DNA of 64,000 nucleotides. Origin: Paenibacillus radicibacter. GTDB taxonomy: Bacteria; Bacillota; Bacilli; Paenibacillales; NBRC-103111. The DNA is taken from NCBI RefSeq assembly GCF_024721995.1, contig NZ_JANQBC010000012.1, forward strand, positions 1-64,000, written 5' to 3'. The translations under genes were made by a program, and so were the position numbers. Of this stretch, positions 31,577-40,059 are shown piece after piece. The notes beneath the pieces were generated by a model. That model made no database searches and was not told the DNA's origin. It was given only the letters and a program-made list of their open reading frames with translations. The first letter of the stretch is position 1. Every line of letters starts with the position of its first letter.

Positions 31577-31777
31577 TTACCAGCCTTTAATCATAATTAC
31601 ATCCATGAAAACAAATACAGCCAAGCTCACGAATGCAAAGCCAATTGCAAACTTATTTTTCTTAGGCGCTATGACTAGACGGATAAATCCGAAAGCGATC
31701 AGCACTGTCAAAACAAGCACGAATGGATCAAAGGCGCTGAATGTGCTCTGAGCTACTTCTTCTGCCGCTAAAAACAT
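31577..31777 (-). CDS. small membrane protein, 66 aa (DUF2759-like)
   Basis: Two membrane helices (about 17-33 and 42-58) with a short basic loop (IAPKKNK). Size and layout recall the DUF2759 family of Bacillales, but I cannot be sure. The open frame extends 57 codons upstream without a ribosome site; ATG 31777 has GGAGG eight bases before it. A promoter with GTGACA-N16-TATAAA (31866-31893) and a terminator 26 bases after the stop support a real single gene. Confidence 0.75.
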   Translation of the reverse strand: MFLAAEEVAQSTFSAFDPFVLVLTVLIAFGFIRLVIAPKKNKFAIGFAFVSLAVFVFMDVIMIKGW

Positions 31778-31865
31778 TGGTAATTCCTCCCCTTCAACTA
31801 TGCAAACACATACTTTTCCAGCTTTTAACCCTATGTTATCTTGAACTTTCCATGGATGCAATGTA

Positions 31866-31893
31866 TTTATAACGGGTGTAACAAATTTGTCAC
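31866..31893 (-). promoter_or_regulatory. promoter and palindromic operator candidate of the small membrane gene
   Basis: Minus-strand GTGACA (31888-31893), 16 bases, TATAAA (31866-31871). A palindrome GTAACAAATTTGTCAC (31878-31893, 14 of 16 positions symmetric) covers the -35 and part of the spacer. Confidence 0.45.
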
Positions 31894-31979
31894 GATTATT
31901 CACATTTTTCTCACTACATTTATAACTTTTGTTATAGCTTTCCTTCAAAAATCCTTATACCTATTTTTAGAAAAATCAA

Positions 31980-32008
31980 TTTACTGGTGTTTAGGGGTGT
32001 GGTAGTAT
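31980..32008 (+). promoter_or_regulatory. nirA promoter
   Basis: TTTACT (31980-31985), 17 bases ending in TGG, then TAGTAT (32003-32008): an extended -10 sigma-A promoter, 72 bases before the nirA start. Confidence 0.5.
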
Positions 32009-32079
32009 GTTCATAAGTATATTCTTACTATTTCTATCGGAATTAATAAATTTGGTTGCTGTTGGAGGAGGAGTTACAG

Positions 32080-33693
32080 ATGGGTCAAACCCCAATCTGG
32101 GCGCAAGATACGTCCAAGTTAAACAAGATGGAGCTGGTGAAACTTGAAAAAGATGGTCTTGATGTCATTCGCACGATTATTGAAAAGTACGCACTTGAAG
32201 GATATGCATCTATACCTGAAGATGATTTAAATCGTTTCAAATGGGCAGGTGTATACGAGCAGAAGCCTAAAGGCAACGGCTACTTCATGATGCGTGTACG
32301 GATTAACTCTGGCATTATGACCACGGCTCAAGTTCGTGGATTAGCTTCGATTGCCCAAGATTATGGACGGGGTTTGGTTGATGTTACGACTCGCCAAGCG
32401 ATTCAATTCCACTGGCTGACGGTTGAGCAGCTACCTGATATTTTTAAAAGATTAGAAGATGTGGGCTTATATTCCTATGAAGCATGTGGTGACTGCCCAC
32501 GGACGATTGTTGGCAATCCTCTTGCCGGAATTGATCCGGATGAATTGATGGACACTACCGCGCTTGTGGAAGAAGTGAATGACTTCTTCTTAATGAACCG
32601 CGATTTCTCTAACCTGCCTCGTAAATATAAAATGTCGATTTCTGCAAGCTCCTTCAACTCGGCCCATGCCGAAATTAACTGCTTAGCATATACGCCTGCG
32701 GTCAAAGTCATTGATGGTGTGGAGACGATCGGATTCCATGTGTGGGTAGGTGGCGGTTTGTCTGCGAAACCACATCTTGCGAAACAATTGGATTTATTCG
32801 TAACGCCAGAAGAAGTACTAAAGGTCGCAGTCGGCATCACAACGATTTTCCGTGATTATGGTTATCGGGAAAAGCGCCATCATGCTCGCCTTAAGTTCCT
32901 AGTCGCAGATTGGGGGCCTGAGAAGTTCCTTGAGAAGCTGATTGAACTCATAGGTGAAATGCCGTCACGCGGTGAGGATAAGACAGAAGGCTGGAAAGCT
33001 GCATACTTTGATGGTGTTCATCCTCAGTTGCAAGATGGCTTGTCGTATATTGGGCTTAGCGTTCCAGTGGGACGTCTAAATGCTGAAGAATTCACGGAGC
33101 TTGCACGTATTGCTGATGAATACGGTCAAGGCGTCGTTCGTACGACGATGTCGCAAAATATTATTTTGCCTGACATTCCGAATGATCGTGTAGAGGAAGT
33201 ACTTCGCGAGCCTGTGTTAGAACGTCTAACCCCGTTTCCGAAACATTTCATTAGCCGCACGGTATCTTGCACAGGAAATGAATTCTGTAACCTCGCAATC
33301 GTTGAGACGAAAGAACGCGCTGTACGCGTAGCCGAATACTTGGATGCTAATGTTGAACTCGATGAAGAAATTCGCATTCACTTTGTCGGTTGTCCGAATG
33401 CTTGTGGTCAGAAGCAAATTGCTGACATCGGCTTGCAAGGTTCACTTGTAAAAACACCTGAGGGCATGGTCGATGCGTTCGACATTGCTGTAGGCGGTAT
33501 TCTCGGTCCTGGTGCCGAGTTTAACAAAGTACTAAAAGGTCGCGTTGTCGGTGATCAAGTCGGTCCTGTGCTCGCGCAACTAATTTTATATTACAAAGAA
33601 AATCGCAGTGAAGAAGAAACTTTCCACCAGTTCTACACGCGTGTGGGAGTGGCGGCGTTTCAGGAGCAACTCACTCAGATCCTTGCCTCGTAA
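32080..33693 (+). CDS. nirA: ferredoxin-type nitrite reductase NirA (nitrite/sulfite reductase family)
   Basis: The 537-residue siroheme/4Fe-4S enzyme has two ferredoxin-like half domains and both cluster motifs: SCTGNEFCNLAIVETK (C-x5-C) and GCPNACGQKQIADIGL (C-x3-C). The CTG-x-x-FC form is that of nitrite reductases rather than sulfite reductases (CPALPTC-like), so nitrite to ammonium is the likely reaction. No nitrate reductase, transporter or ferredoxin gene is adjacent. The frame opens earlier at 32056, but ATG 32080 follows GGAGGAGGAG at the right distance. Confidence 0.88.
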   Translation: MGQTPIWAQDTSKLNKMELVKLEKDGLDVIRTIIEKYALEGYASIPEDDLNRFKWAGVYEQKPKGNGYFMMRVRINSGIMTTAQVRGLASIAQDYGRGLVDVTTRQAIQFHWLTVEQLPDIFKRLEDVGLYSYEACGDCPRTIVGNPLAGIDPDELMDTTALVEEVNDFFLMNRDFSNLPRKYKMSISASSFNSAHAEINCLAYTPAVKVIDGVETIGFHVWVGGGLSAKPHLAKQLDLFVTPEEVLKVAVGITTIFRDYGYREKRHHARLKFLVADWGPEKFLEKLIELIGEMPSRGEDKTEGWKAAYFDGVHPQLQDGLSYIGLSVPVGRLNAEEFTELARIADEYGQGVVRTTMSQNIILPDIPNDRVEEVLREPVLERLTPFPKHFISRTVSCTGNEFCNLAIVETKERAVRVAEYLDANVELDEEIRIHFVGCPNACGQKQIADIGLQGSLVKTPEGMVDAFDIAVGGILGPGAEFNKVLKGRVVGDQVGPVLAQLILYYKENRSEEETFHQFYTRVGVAAFQEQLTQILAS

Positions 33694-33712
33694 AAAGGTT
33701 GCTTTACTGTGA

Positions 33713-33934
33713 AAAAAGTAAGCTCGTTTGCGGGGCAAGCGTGATCAACAAGTTGGGTCACTGCAGAGAAAGAGGTACTTCCGGTCGCTGTCTCAATCGT
33801 GAATATTGAATTGACCAAGTGGTATTTTCACGATTTCAAAGGCGAACGCTTCGCTCCTCCAGTACCTCTTTCTTTTTCGTTTAACTTTGTTGATCACGCT
33901 CTTCATTGAAAGCTTACTCGCAGTTGCTACTTTT
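33713..33934 (+). repeat. long imperfect palindromic element (about 200 bp)
   Basis: Blocks of the left arm recur inverted in the right arm around one centre (about 33,818): GTAAGCT (33718-33724 / 33911-33917), AGCGTGATCAACAA (33738-33751 / 33887-33900), AGAAAGAGGTACT (33767-33779 / 33861-33873) and ATCGTGAA (33796-33803 / 33827-33834). Between these lie diverged bases. A separate small palindrome GCGAACGCTTCGC sits in the right arm. No coding frame fits. It fills most of the gap between nirA and the terminators of the YafY gene. See the finding for interpretation. Confidence 0.8.
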
Positions 33935-33970
33935 CTCCTTCGTTCCGACTCATTACTCGGCTCTGCAAAA

Positions 33971-33999
33971 AAATAAGGCTGTCCCTTTAGGTGACAGCC
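33971..33999 (-). terminator. second terminator after the YafY-type regulator
   Basis: Minus-strand stem GGCTGTC/GACAGCC followed by TTATTTTTTT. Confidence 0.8.
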
Positions 34000-34005
34000 A
34001 GAATA

Positions 34006-34056
34006 AATGAAAAAGCATCCTGACTCACGTAAACGTGAAGGGGATGCTTTTTCATT
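34006..34056 (-). terminator. terminator immediately after the YafY-type regulator
   Basis: Fifteen-pair stem AATGAAAAAGCATCC/GGATGCTTTTTCATT with an inner CACGT/ACGTG pairing. T-rich on both strands, so it can work in both directions. Confidence 0.85.
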
Positions 34057-34061
34057 TTATT

Positions 34062-35012
34062 CTACGACCCACTATACTGCACCCGCATCGATTCGATCTT
34101 TTGCTGCGTATAGGTGATTGCTTTCTGAGGTTCGATAATTCGTGCGTTATCTCCAAGTCGCCAGATCCAGTTACTATAGAAGTTTAAGTTTGCTGCCGAC
34201 ACTTGGATCGATGCTATATGGCGACCGTCTTCTTGCTGCACAATTGAAGATCCGAAGTACTCATCTGATTCGAGCTCATGTGCACCTTTGGCTGTTAGTT
34301 CGACGGTCATTGTAACTAACGATTGGTGACTCTGCTCGGGTGTGCTCCACAAGTCCCATTGCCCTACCTCTTGACGGCATGGAATGGATGTATTGGGTAC
34401 AGCACTCTCGATCCGGTCTACGCGGAAAAGCCTTACTTGCTCATGCTTAAAGCTAAATGAAGGACAGTACCAATAACCTTGACTGGCGTATAACCCAATC
34501 GGTTGAATGTCTCGGGAGCCTACTCCCTTCGCACTTCTATATTTAATGGTCACAGCGACTTGCTGCATCACGGCTTTCAATAGTGTTCGCAATATGGAAG
34601 AAGACATATTACTACGCTTCGGACTCCAGATCGCTACCTTTCCCTTCATCCGATCTACCTGATCTCGCACATCCGCCGGTAAATAGTGATAGAACTTATT
34701 CAATGCCGAATCTGCTTCCTCTGCAAAAGGCAGTGCACCCATTCGCTGAAGTGACTGGCAAGCAATAAACATCGCCACAGCTTCATGTTCAGAGAATGAG
34801 ATGGCAGGTAGAATACGCTCCTGAAGCAATCGATACCCGCCTCCTCGACCTTGAACCGAATAGACCGGAACCCCAAGCTCGCTCAATTCTTGTAAATCAC
34901 GTGTAATCGTTCGGGTAGACAAGCCAAATTCATCCGCTAGTTCTTGTACCGTGAATGACTTCTTCGCATTGATTATTATAATTAATTGAATCAGTCGTTG
35001 GGATTTTAGCAC
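34062..35012 (-). CDS. YafY/YobV-family transcriptional regulator (HTH_11 plus WYL)
   Basis: The 316-residue protein has an N-terminal helix-turn-helix (FTVQELADEFGLSTRTITRDLQELSELGVPVYSVQGRGGGYRL) and a C-terminal WYL ligand-sensing domain (about 137-225: VTIKYRSAKG...IQPIGLYASQGYWYCPSFSFKHEQVRLFRVDRI) followed by a WCX-type extension. It is divergent from an alpha/beta hydrolase gene, its likely target. GTG 35012 gives the usual family N-terminus (LKSQRLIQLI); GTG 35021 is the other possibility. Confidence 0.92.
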   Translation of the reverse strand: MLKSQRLIQLIIIINAKKSFTVQELADEFGLSTRTITRDLQELSELGVPVYSVQGRGGGYRLLQERILPAISFSEHEAVAMFIACQSLQRMGALPFAEEADSALNKFYHYLPADVRDQVDRMKGKVAIWSPKRSNMSSSILRTLLKAVMQQVAVTIKYRSAKGVGSRDIQPIGLYASQGYWYCPSFSFKHEQVRLFRVDRIESAVPNTSIPCRQEVGQWDLWSTPEQSHQSLVTMTVELTAKGAHELESDEYFGSSIVQQEDGRHIASIQVSAANLNFYSNWIWRLGDNARIIEPQKAITYTQQKIESMRVQYSGS

Positions 35013-35051
35013 GGTGATCACGACCTTTTTTTAATTATTTTAATTTTGTTA

Positions 35052-35088
35052 ATTATACCATTTAAACAAGACAAGATTTGTCTTATTT
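35052..35088 (-). promoter_or_regulatory. YafY promoter with palindromic operator
   Basis: Extended -10 TGGTATAAT on the minus strand (TATAAT at 35052-35057). The perfect inverted repeat AAGACAA-GAT-TTGTCTT (35068-35084), extended by AAA/TTT outside, sits where the -35 would be and lies between the two divergent genes. Confidence 0.6.
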
Positions 35089-35146
35089 ATAAGTTATGAT
35101 GAATTCAACAAACAACACAACGTTAACAATAAGGAGCGAATGAAAC

Positions 35147-35875
35147 ATGGAAAAATTGGAGCAAAAGAAAGAACAAGTTGGCGTCGTATTTATTCACGGG
35201 GCGGGTTTGAATGGTGGCATTTGGAGTGAAGTTGCAACAGATTTTCAGTATCCGTCTTTGTCCATTGATTTACCGATGCGTGCAGCAGAAGATGCTTCAC
35301 GTAAGGATCTTACTCTAATGGACTATGTTCGTGATATCAAACAACAAATCGATGCATGGGGCGTCAAGCGCATTGTTCTTGTGGCTCATTCTCTCGGCGG
35401 CATTCTAGCACTAGAAGTTGCTAAATCATTGTCTGATCGTCTTGTTGGCTTCGTTGCAGTAGGCGCAGCTATCCCGAAGAAAGGCGGATCTTTCCTCTCG
35501 ATTCTTCCTTTCCCGAAGCGCATGATTATGTCGCTCATCATACGCAAGATGGGTACGAAGCCACCAGAATCCGCTATTCGCAGTGGTCTATGCAATGATC
35601 TATCCGAAGCTCAAGCTGCTCAAATCGTGCAAAGCTTTGCACCTGAATCCATCCGAGTGTATACAGACACAATCGACGTTACACCTCCGCCTGTTCCGAA
35701 GTTGTATGTACAATTAAGCAAGGATAGACAATTCGATGCAACCATGCAAAAGAAAATGATCGCTAACCTCAAACCAGAGCACATTCGTACACTAGACAGC
35801 GGTCATCTCCCAATGATTAGCAACCCAACAGGGTTACGTCACGTATTGGATCAATTCCTATCTGAAGCAATCTAA
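35147..35875 (+). CDS. alpha/beta hydrolase
   Basis: The 242-residue protein shows the alpha/beta hydrolase features: oxyanion region FIHGAGLNG, nucleophile elbow VAHSLGGIL (Ser near 84) and catalytic His in LDSGHLPMI near the C-terminus; the acid is probably in LSKDRQFD. The substrate is unknown. It is divergent from the YafY-type regulator, with a shared palindrome between them, so it is probably controlled by that protein. AAGGAGCG precedes the ATG. Confidence 0.9.
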   Translation: MEKLEQKKEQVGVVFIHGAGLNGGIWSEVATDFQYPSLSIDLPMRAAEDASRKDLTLMDYVRDIKQQIDAWGVKRIVLVAHSLGGILALEVAKSLSDRLVGFVAVGAAIPKKGGSFLSILPFPKRMIMSLIIRKMGTKPPESAIRSGLCNDLSEAQAAQIVQSFAPESIRVYTDTIDVTPPPVPKLYVQLSKDRQFDATMQKKMIANLKPEHIRTLDSGHLPMISNPTGLRHVLDQFLSEAI

Positions 35876-35903
35876 GGGTGAAGATATTCAACTCAAATAA
35901 AAT

Positions 35904-35941
35904 AACCAGTCGTCGGAACAATTCCGATGGCTGGTTTTTAA
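35904..35941 (+). terminator. bidirectional terminator between hydrolase and DUF3990 partner genes
   Basis: Stem AACCAG...CTGGTT with inner TCGGAA/TTCCGA, followed by TTTTTAATT on the plus strand; the minus side has a weaker T tract. Confidence 0.85.
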
Positions 35942-35953
35942 TTATTTTTTCAT

Positions 35954-36346
35954 TTATGACATCGCACGCTTGCTCTTCGCATCTAGAGCAGGAGTTGGGC
36001 TTGCTAATGCGCTTAATTCCGCCTTGTTACGGACGCGCGTTGTGCGGGTTACTTTACGTGCTTTGGTTGCTCGCTTTACAGGCTTTGCAGGTGTATAGGC
36101 TGCTCCGCCATACTTCGCCGCTGTCGCTTCAATATGATGAAGCCATTCTTCCACACGTACGCCTTGATCTGCTGCTTGCATGTATCGCTGTGCCAATACA
36201 CGCGCACTTTCATGTCGATCATCCAGTCTGCGTATGACAGGTAAATACGTCTGAATAATACGCTTCGCCTTTGCCTCATCGCAATGGTAATCAATTAACG
36301 CCTGACGTATCGCTTCCTCAAATGGTGTCAGCTTCCGATGTGCCAT
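35954..36346 (-). CDS. hypothetical basic protein, partner of the DUF3990 gene
   Basis: I do not recognise the family. Residues 1-75 are helical and rather acidic (LTPFEEAIRQALIDYHCDEAKAKRII...VEEWLHHIEATAAKYGG). The last 45 residues form an Ala/Lys/Arg/Thr-rich tail (KPVKRATKARKVTRTTRV) that may bind nucleic acid. ATG 36346 has AAGGAG ten bases upstream. The start lies 29 bases inside the end of the DUF3990 gene, so the two are translationally coupled. In other bacteria DUF3990 genes are paired with small DUF3791 proteins; this one does not look like DUF3791. Confidence 0.75.
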   Translation of the reverse strand: MAHRKLTPFEEAIRQALIDYHCDEAKAKRIIQTYLPVIRRLDDRHESARVLAQRYMQAADQGVRVEEWLHHIEATAAKYGGAAYTPAKPVKRATKARKVTRTTRVRNKAELSALASPTPALDAKSKRAMS

Positions 36347-36998
36347 ATTCAATCCACTCCTTCCGCTTGCCATCATATTGAAAGTAAGATTCCAACGTGA
36401 GGGCGTCATTCAATGCTTCATTGCAAAAGGCGATCTGGTTACCCAGTTCCATCGCATCCAATCTTCTATGATCAGTATATTCACGAGTCATCCATTGGTA
36501 AAACCAATTATATTTATTATTCAAGTTCGATTGCTGTTTTGCAAATTCAGCACGTACAACATCAATTTTATTGTCTGCCATCGGACCAATAATGAGCGAT
36601 GGATGCGCTTCTCCACAAGGATCATAGCCTTCTTCATCACAATCATACCGATGATCGACAATAAATCGGATCCATTCTTCGTTCGTTTCACCTGCAAATA
36701 CGAGACCCTTTAACTCATTTGGCAGTAATTCCGGATGAATATGTATTTTGACCACACAACCTACTGCGCCAATTTGATACATCTCTTGTCTGATTGCCCA
36801 ATCTGCTGCTTGCCTGAAACTAATCGTTGTATAGAATGCAGCTCCAAAATCTCGATCCGTCTTACGCCAATACTTCGAATTCAGCAGTCTGCCGCTCATT
36901 GCGGGGAGCACACTACTTGTCGTTCCATGAAACACGTACTTCGGTAACAGCAACTGTCCGCCAATTGACGACTCAAACTTACGATGCCCATATTCCAC
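36318..36998 (-). CDS. DUF3990 domain protein (ADP-ribosyltransferase-like fold)
   Basis: The 226-residue protein begins with the DUF3990 pattern: YVFHGTTSS, then KTDRDFGAAFYTTISFRQAADWAIRQ, then the segment EEWIRFIVDHRYD, then GPMADN. The HGT and FYTT elements resemble NAD-binding motifs of ADP-ribosyltransferase toxins, so a modifying enzyme or toxin is plausible but unproven. After residue 160 the sequence leaves the domain, with a conserved-looking FCNEALNDALTLESY tail. GTG start with GGTGGAG upstream; the extended -10 TGCTATAAT lies at 37019-37027. Confidence 0.8.
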   Translation of the reverse strand: MEYGHRKFESSIGGQLLLPKYVFHGTTSSVLPAMSGRLLNSKYWRKTDRDFGAAFYTTISFRQAADWAIRQEMYQIGAVGCVVKIHIHPELLPNELKGLVFAGETNEEWIRFIVDHRYDCDEEGYDPCGEAHPSLIIGPMADNKIDVVRAEFAKQQSNLNNKYNWFYQWMTREYTDHRRLDAMELGNQIAFCNEALNDALTLESYFQYDGKRKEWIEYGTSEADTI

Positions 36999-37018
36999 GT
37001 TTCTCCACCTCTAACGCA

Positions 37019-37027
37019 ATTATAGCA
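37019..37027 (-). promoter_or_regulatory. DUF3990 operon promoter (extended -10)
   Basis: Minus-strand TGCTATAAT about 21 bases before the GTG start; no good -35 is visible. The leader would be very short. Confidence 0.45.
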
Positions 37028-37056
37028 GATTATGTAAAATGAGTCTCGGCGATATG

Positions 37057-37099
37057 CAAAAAGAACTGTCTCATCAAGTTCATCACTCCATGAGACAGT
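37057..37099 (-). terminator. terminator of the uvrB-uvrA operon
   Basis: Ten-pair stem ACTGTCTCAT/ATGAGACAGT with TTCTTTTTGC beyond it on the minus strand. Confidence 0.88.
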
Positions 37100-37152
37100 C
37101 CGTTATTAACTTAGCTGTTTATTGTGCAAAAATCATGACTTGATCATCAACA

Positions 37153-40041
37153 CTAAGTTGTTGCCGTAGTAGCAAGCTCCGCTGCCTGCTCCCTGAGCGC
37201 TATCGTCCGCTGACGATCACGATCTAGCACTGGACCTAAGTATTTACCTGTGTAAGAAGCTTCTACACGGATTACATCCTCAGGTGTTCCCGAGGCAACA
37301 ATCATACCACCGCGAGTACCACCTTCTGGACCTAAGTCGATAATATAATCAGCCGTCTTAATGACATCAAGATTATGCTCAATAACTAGCACACTATCCC
37401 CATTCTCAACAAGACGATGCAGAACGATCAACAAGCGATCAATATCATCAATGTGTAGACCTGTTGTTGGCTCATCCAAGATATAGATCGTCTTGCCTGT
37501 GGAGCGACGATACAATTCAGCAGCCAACTTCACACGCTGTGCTTCCCCTCCGGAAAGTGTAGTCGCAGGCTGACCGAGCTTCATATAGCCCAAACCTACA
37601 TCAAGCAAAGTCGTTACCTTACGGTGGATCTTCGGAATGTTCTTGAAGAACTCACAACTATCTTCAATCGTCATATCCAGAATATCGGATATACTCTTGC
37701 CCTTATACTTCACTTCAATCGTCTCACGATTGTAACGCTTTCCTTTACATACTTCGCAAGGTACGTACACATCCGGCAAGAAGTGCATCTCAATCTTGAT
37801 AATCCCATCACCGCGACAAGATTCACAACGACCACCCTTCACGTTGAAGGAGAATCGACCTTTCTTATACCCACGGATCTTCGATTCATTTGTTGCAGCA
37901 AATACATCCCGAATATCATCGAACACACCTGTATAAGTCGCTGGGTTAGAGCGTGGAGTACGACCAATAGGTGATTGGTCAATATCAATAACCTTGTCCA
38001 CATGTTCAAGACCTAAAATCTCTTTGTACTGACCTGGACGTGTCTTCGCACCGTTTAGTTCATGGGCTAGAGTTTTGTATAAAATCTCATTAATGAGTGT
38101 ACTCTTTCCTGATCCGGATACCCCTGTTACGCAAGTAAACACACCTAAAGGCACTTTCATCGATACATTACGCAAGTTGTTCTCTTTAGCGCCTTTAATT
38201 TCGATCCACTTACCATTCGGCTTACGGCGCTCTAGTGGAACAGGAATGAATCTGCGGCCACTCAAATATAGACCTGTTAAAGAATTCGGATTCTCCATGA
38301 TTTCACTAGGTGTACCTTGTGCCACAATATGACCACCATGGATACCTGCACCTGGTCCAATATCAATGATATAGTCGGCTGCCATCATCGTATCTTCATC
38401 GTGCTCTACAACAATCAATGTATTACCAAGATCACGCATGTGCTCAAGTGTCTTAATGAGTCGATCATTATCACGCTGATGAAGTCCAATACTTGGCTCA
38501 TCTAGAATATACAGAACTCCCATTAATGATGAACCTATCTGTGTAGCTAAGCGAATACGCTGTGCTTCTCCCCCAGACAAAGTTCCTGCCGCACGATGCA
38601 GTGTTAAATAATCTAGACCCACATTCACAAGGAATCCTAATCTCGCTCTTATTTCTTTCAAAATAAGGTTTGCAATCGTCGCTTCTTTTTCGGTTAAATC
38701 CAATTCGTCGAACCATGCCTGCGCATCACCAATGGATAATGATGTTGCGTGTGCAATATTGCTACCGTTAATTGTCACTGCAAGAGTCTCTGGCTTTAAG
38801 CGCTGCCCTTTACACTTCGGACAACTCTTCGAACTCATATAATTGGATTGAATATGTTCACGCATCGCTTCGGAGTAAGATTCGCGGTGACGGCGCTCTA
38901 AATTACGAATAATCCCTTCGAATGGAACTAACGCTTCTTTGGAAGCACCCATATCATTCTCATAACGGAAGCGAACCTTCTCTCCACCAGTACCGTACAG
39001 AAGAATCTTCATTTGCTCTTCCGAAATCTCACTCACTGGAATGTCCTTATCAATGCCATAATGCGCACAAACCGACGCAATAAATTGCGGATAATAATTC
39101 GAAGTTGCTCCTGCCCATGCTTCAAACGCTCCGTCTGCAATGGTCTTCGAATAATCCGAGATCAATAAATCTGGATCAACGATTAACTGCTGCCCTAACC
39201 CATCACACTCGCCACATGCACCGAAAGGCGAGTTGAAGGAGAACATCCGTGGAGCCAGCTCTTCGATGGAAAACCCGCAGACTGGACAAGCCAAGTTTTG
39301 CGAGAACATCAATTCTTCCTTATCGATCACATCCACCAGTACTTGACCGCCTGATAACTTCAGCGCTGTCTCCAGGGAATCCGCAATACGTGACGCCCCA
39401 TCTGGTTTCACAACGATACGATCGACAACAACTTCAATTGTATGTTTCTTATTTTTCTCAAGCTCAATTTTCTCAGATATATCCATAATATCGCCGTTTA
39501 CACGCACACGAACGAAACCTTGCTTTTGAATATCTGCAAACAATTTCGTATGTTCACCTTTACGTCCCGAAATAAGCGGAGCTAAGATTTGCATCCGCGT
39601 CTTCTCCGGATAATCCATGATTCGATCGACCATCTGTTCCACAGATTGGGACGTAATCTCAATTCCATGAGTCGGACAATGCGGACGACCAATACGTGCG
39701 AATAATAGACGCAAGTAATCGTAAATTTCCGTCACCGTACCTACTGTTGAACGTGGGTTACGACTTGTTGTCTTCTGATCAATGGAGATTGCAGGTGACA
39801 ACCCGTCAATCGAGTCTACGTCAGGCTTATCCATCTGTCCTAAGAACTGACGCGCATACGCGGACAAAGACTCTACATAGCGTCTTTGTCCTTCTGCGTA
39901 AATCGTATCAAAGGCGAGTGACGACTTACCCGAGCCACTTAGCCCTGTTAATACGACAAATTTATCACGTGGAATCGTGACATCTACATTTTTTAAATTG
40001 TGCGCTCGTGCGCCTTTAACGACAATCTGATCTTTAGCCAA
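37153..40041 (-). CDS. uvrA: excinuclease ABC subunit A
   Basis: UvrA is the damage-recognising ATPase of nucleotide excision repair; it loads UvrB on DNA. The 962-residue protein has two ABC ATPase modules: Walker [13 protein letters not shown] near residue 32 and [12 protein letters not shown] near 640, signature [12 protein letters not shown] and [12 protein letters not shown], and zinc fingers [28 protein letters not shown]-like and [27 protein letters not shown]. The start is TTG (L-A-K-D), preceded by GAGAGGGG. It is 18 bases after uvrB. Confidence 0.98.
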   Translation of the reverse strand: MAKDQIVVKGARAHNLKNVDVTIPRDKFVVLTGLSGSGKSSLAFDTIYAEGQRRYVESLSAYARQFLGQMDKPDVDSIDGLSPAISIDQKTTSRNPRSTVGTVTEIYDYLRLLFARIGRPHCPTHGIEITSQSVEQMVDRIMDYPEKTRMQILAPLISGRKGEHTKLFADIQKQGFVRVRVNGDIMDISEKIELEKNKKHTIEVVVDRIVVKPDGASRIADSLETALKLSGGQVLVDVIDKEELMFSQNLACPVCGFSIEELAPRMFSFNSPFGACGECDGLGQQLIVDPDLLISDYSKTIADGAFEAWAGATSNYYPQFIASVCAHYGIDKDIPVSEISEEQMKILLYGTGGEKVRFRYENDMGASKEALVPFEGIIRNLERRHRESYSEAMREHIQSNYMSSKSCPKCKGQRLKPETLAVTINGSNIAHATSLSIGDAQAWFDELDLTEKEATIANLILKEIRARLGFLVNVGLDYLTLHRAAGTLSGGEAQRIRLATQIGSSLMGVLYILDEPSIGLHQRDNDRLIKTLEHMRDLGNTLIVVEHDEDTMMAADYIIDIGPGAGIHGGHIVAQGTPSEIMENPNSLTGLYLSGRRFIPVPLERRKPNGKWIEIKGAKENNLRNVSMKVPLGVFTCVTGVSGSGKSTLINEILYKTLAHELNGAKTRPGQYKEILGLEHVDKVIDIDQSPIGRTPRSNPATYTGVFDDIRDVFAATNESKIRGYKKGRFSFNVKGGRCESCRGDGIIKIEMHFLPDVYVPCEVCKGKRYNRETIEVKYKGKSISDILDMTIEDSCEFFKNIPKIHRKVTTLLDVGLGYMKLGQPATTLSGGEAQRVKLAAELYRRSTGKTIYILDEPTTGLHIDDIDRLLIVLHRLVENGDSVLVIEHNLDVIKTADYIIDLGPEGGTRGGMIVASGTPEDVIRVEASYTGKYLGPVLDRDRQRTIALREQAAELATTATT

Positions 40042-40059
40042 TGAAGCTACGCCCCTCTC

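Noticed and set aside
31778-31948. 57-codon N-terminal extension of the small DUF2759-like protein
   Set aside because: The extension has no ribosome site, contains the promoter and palindrome, and spoils the usual short membrane-protein layout.
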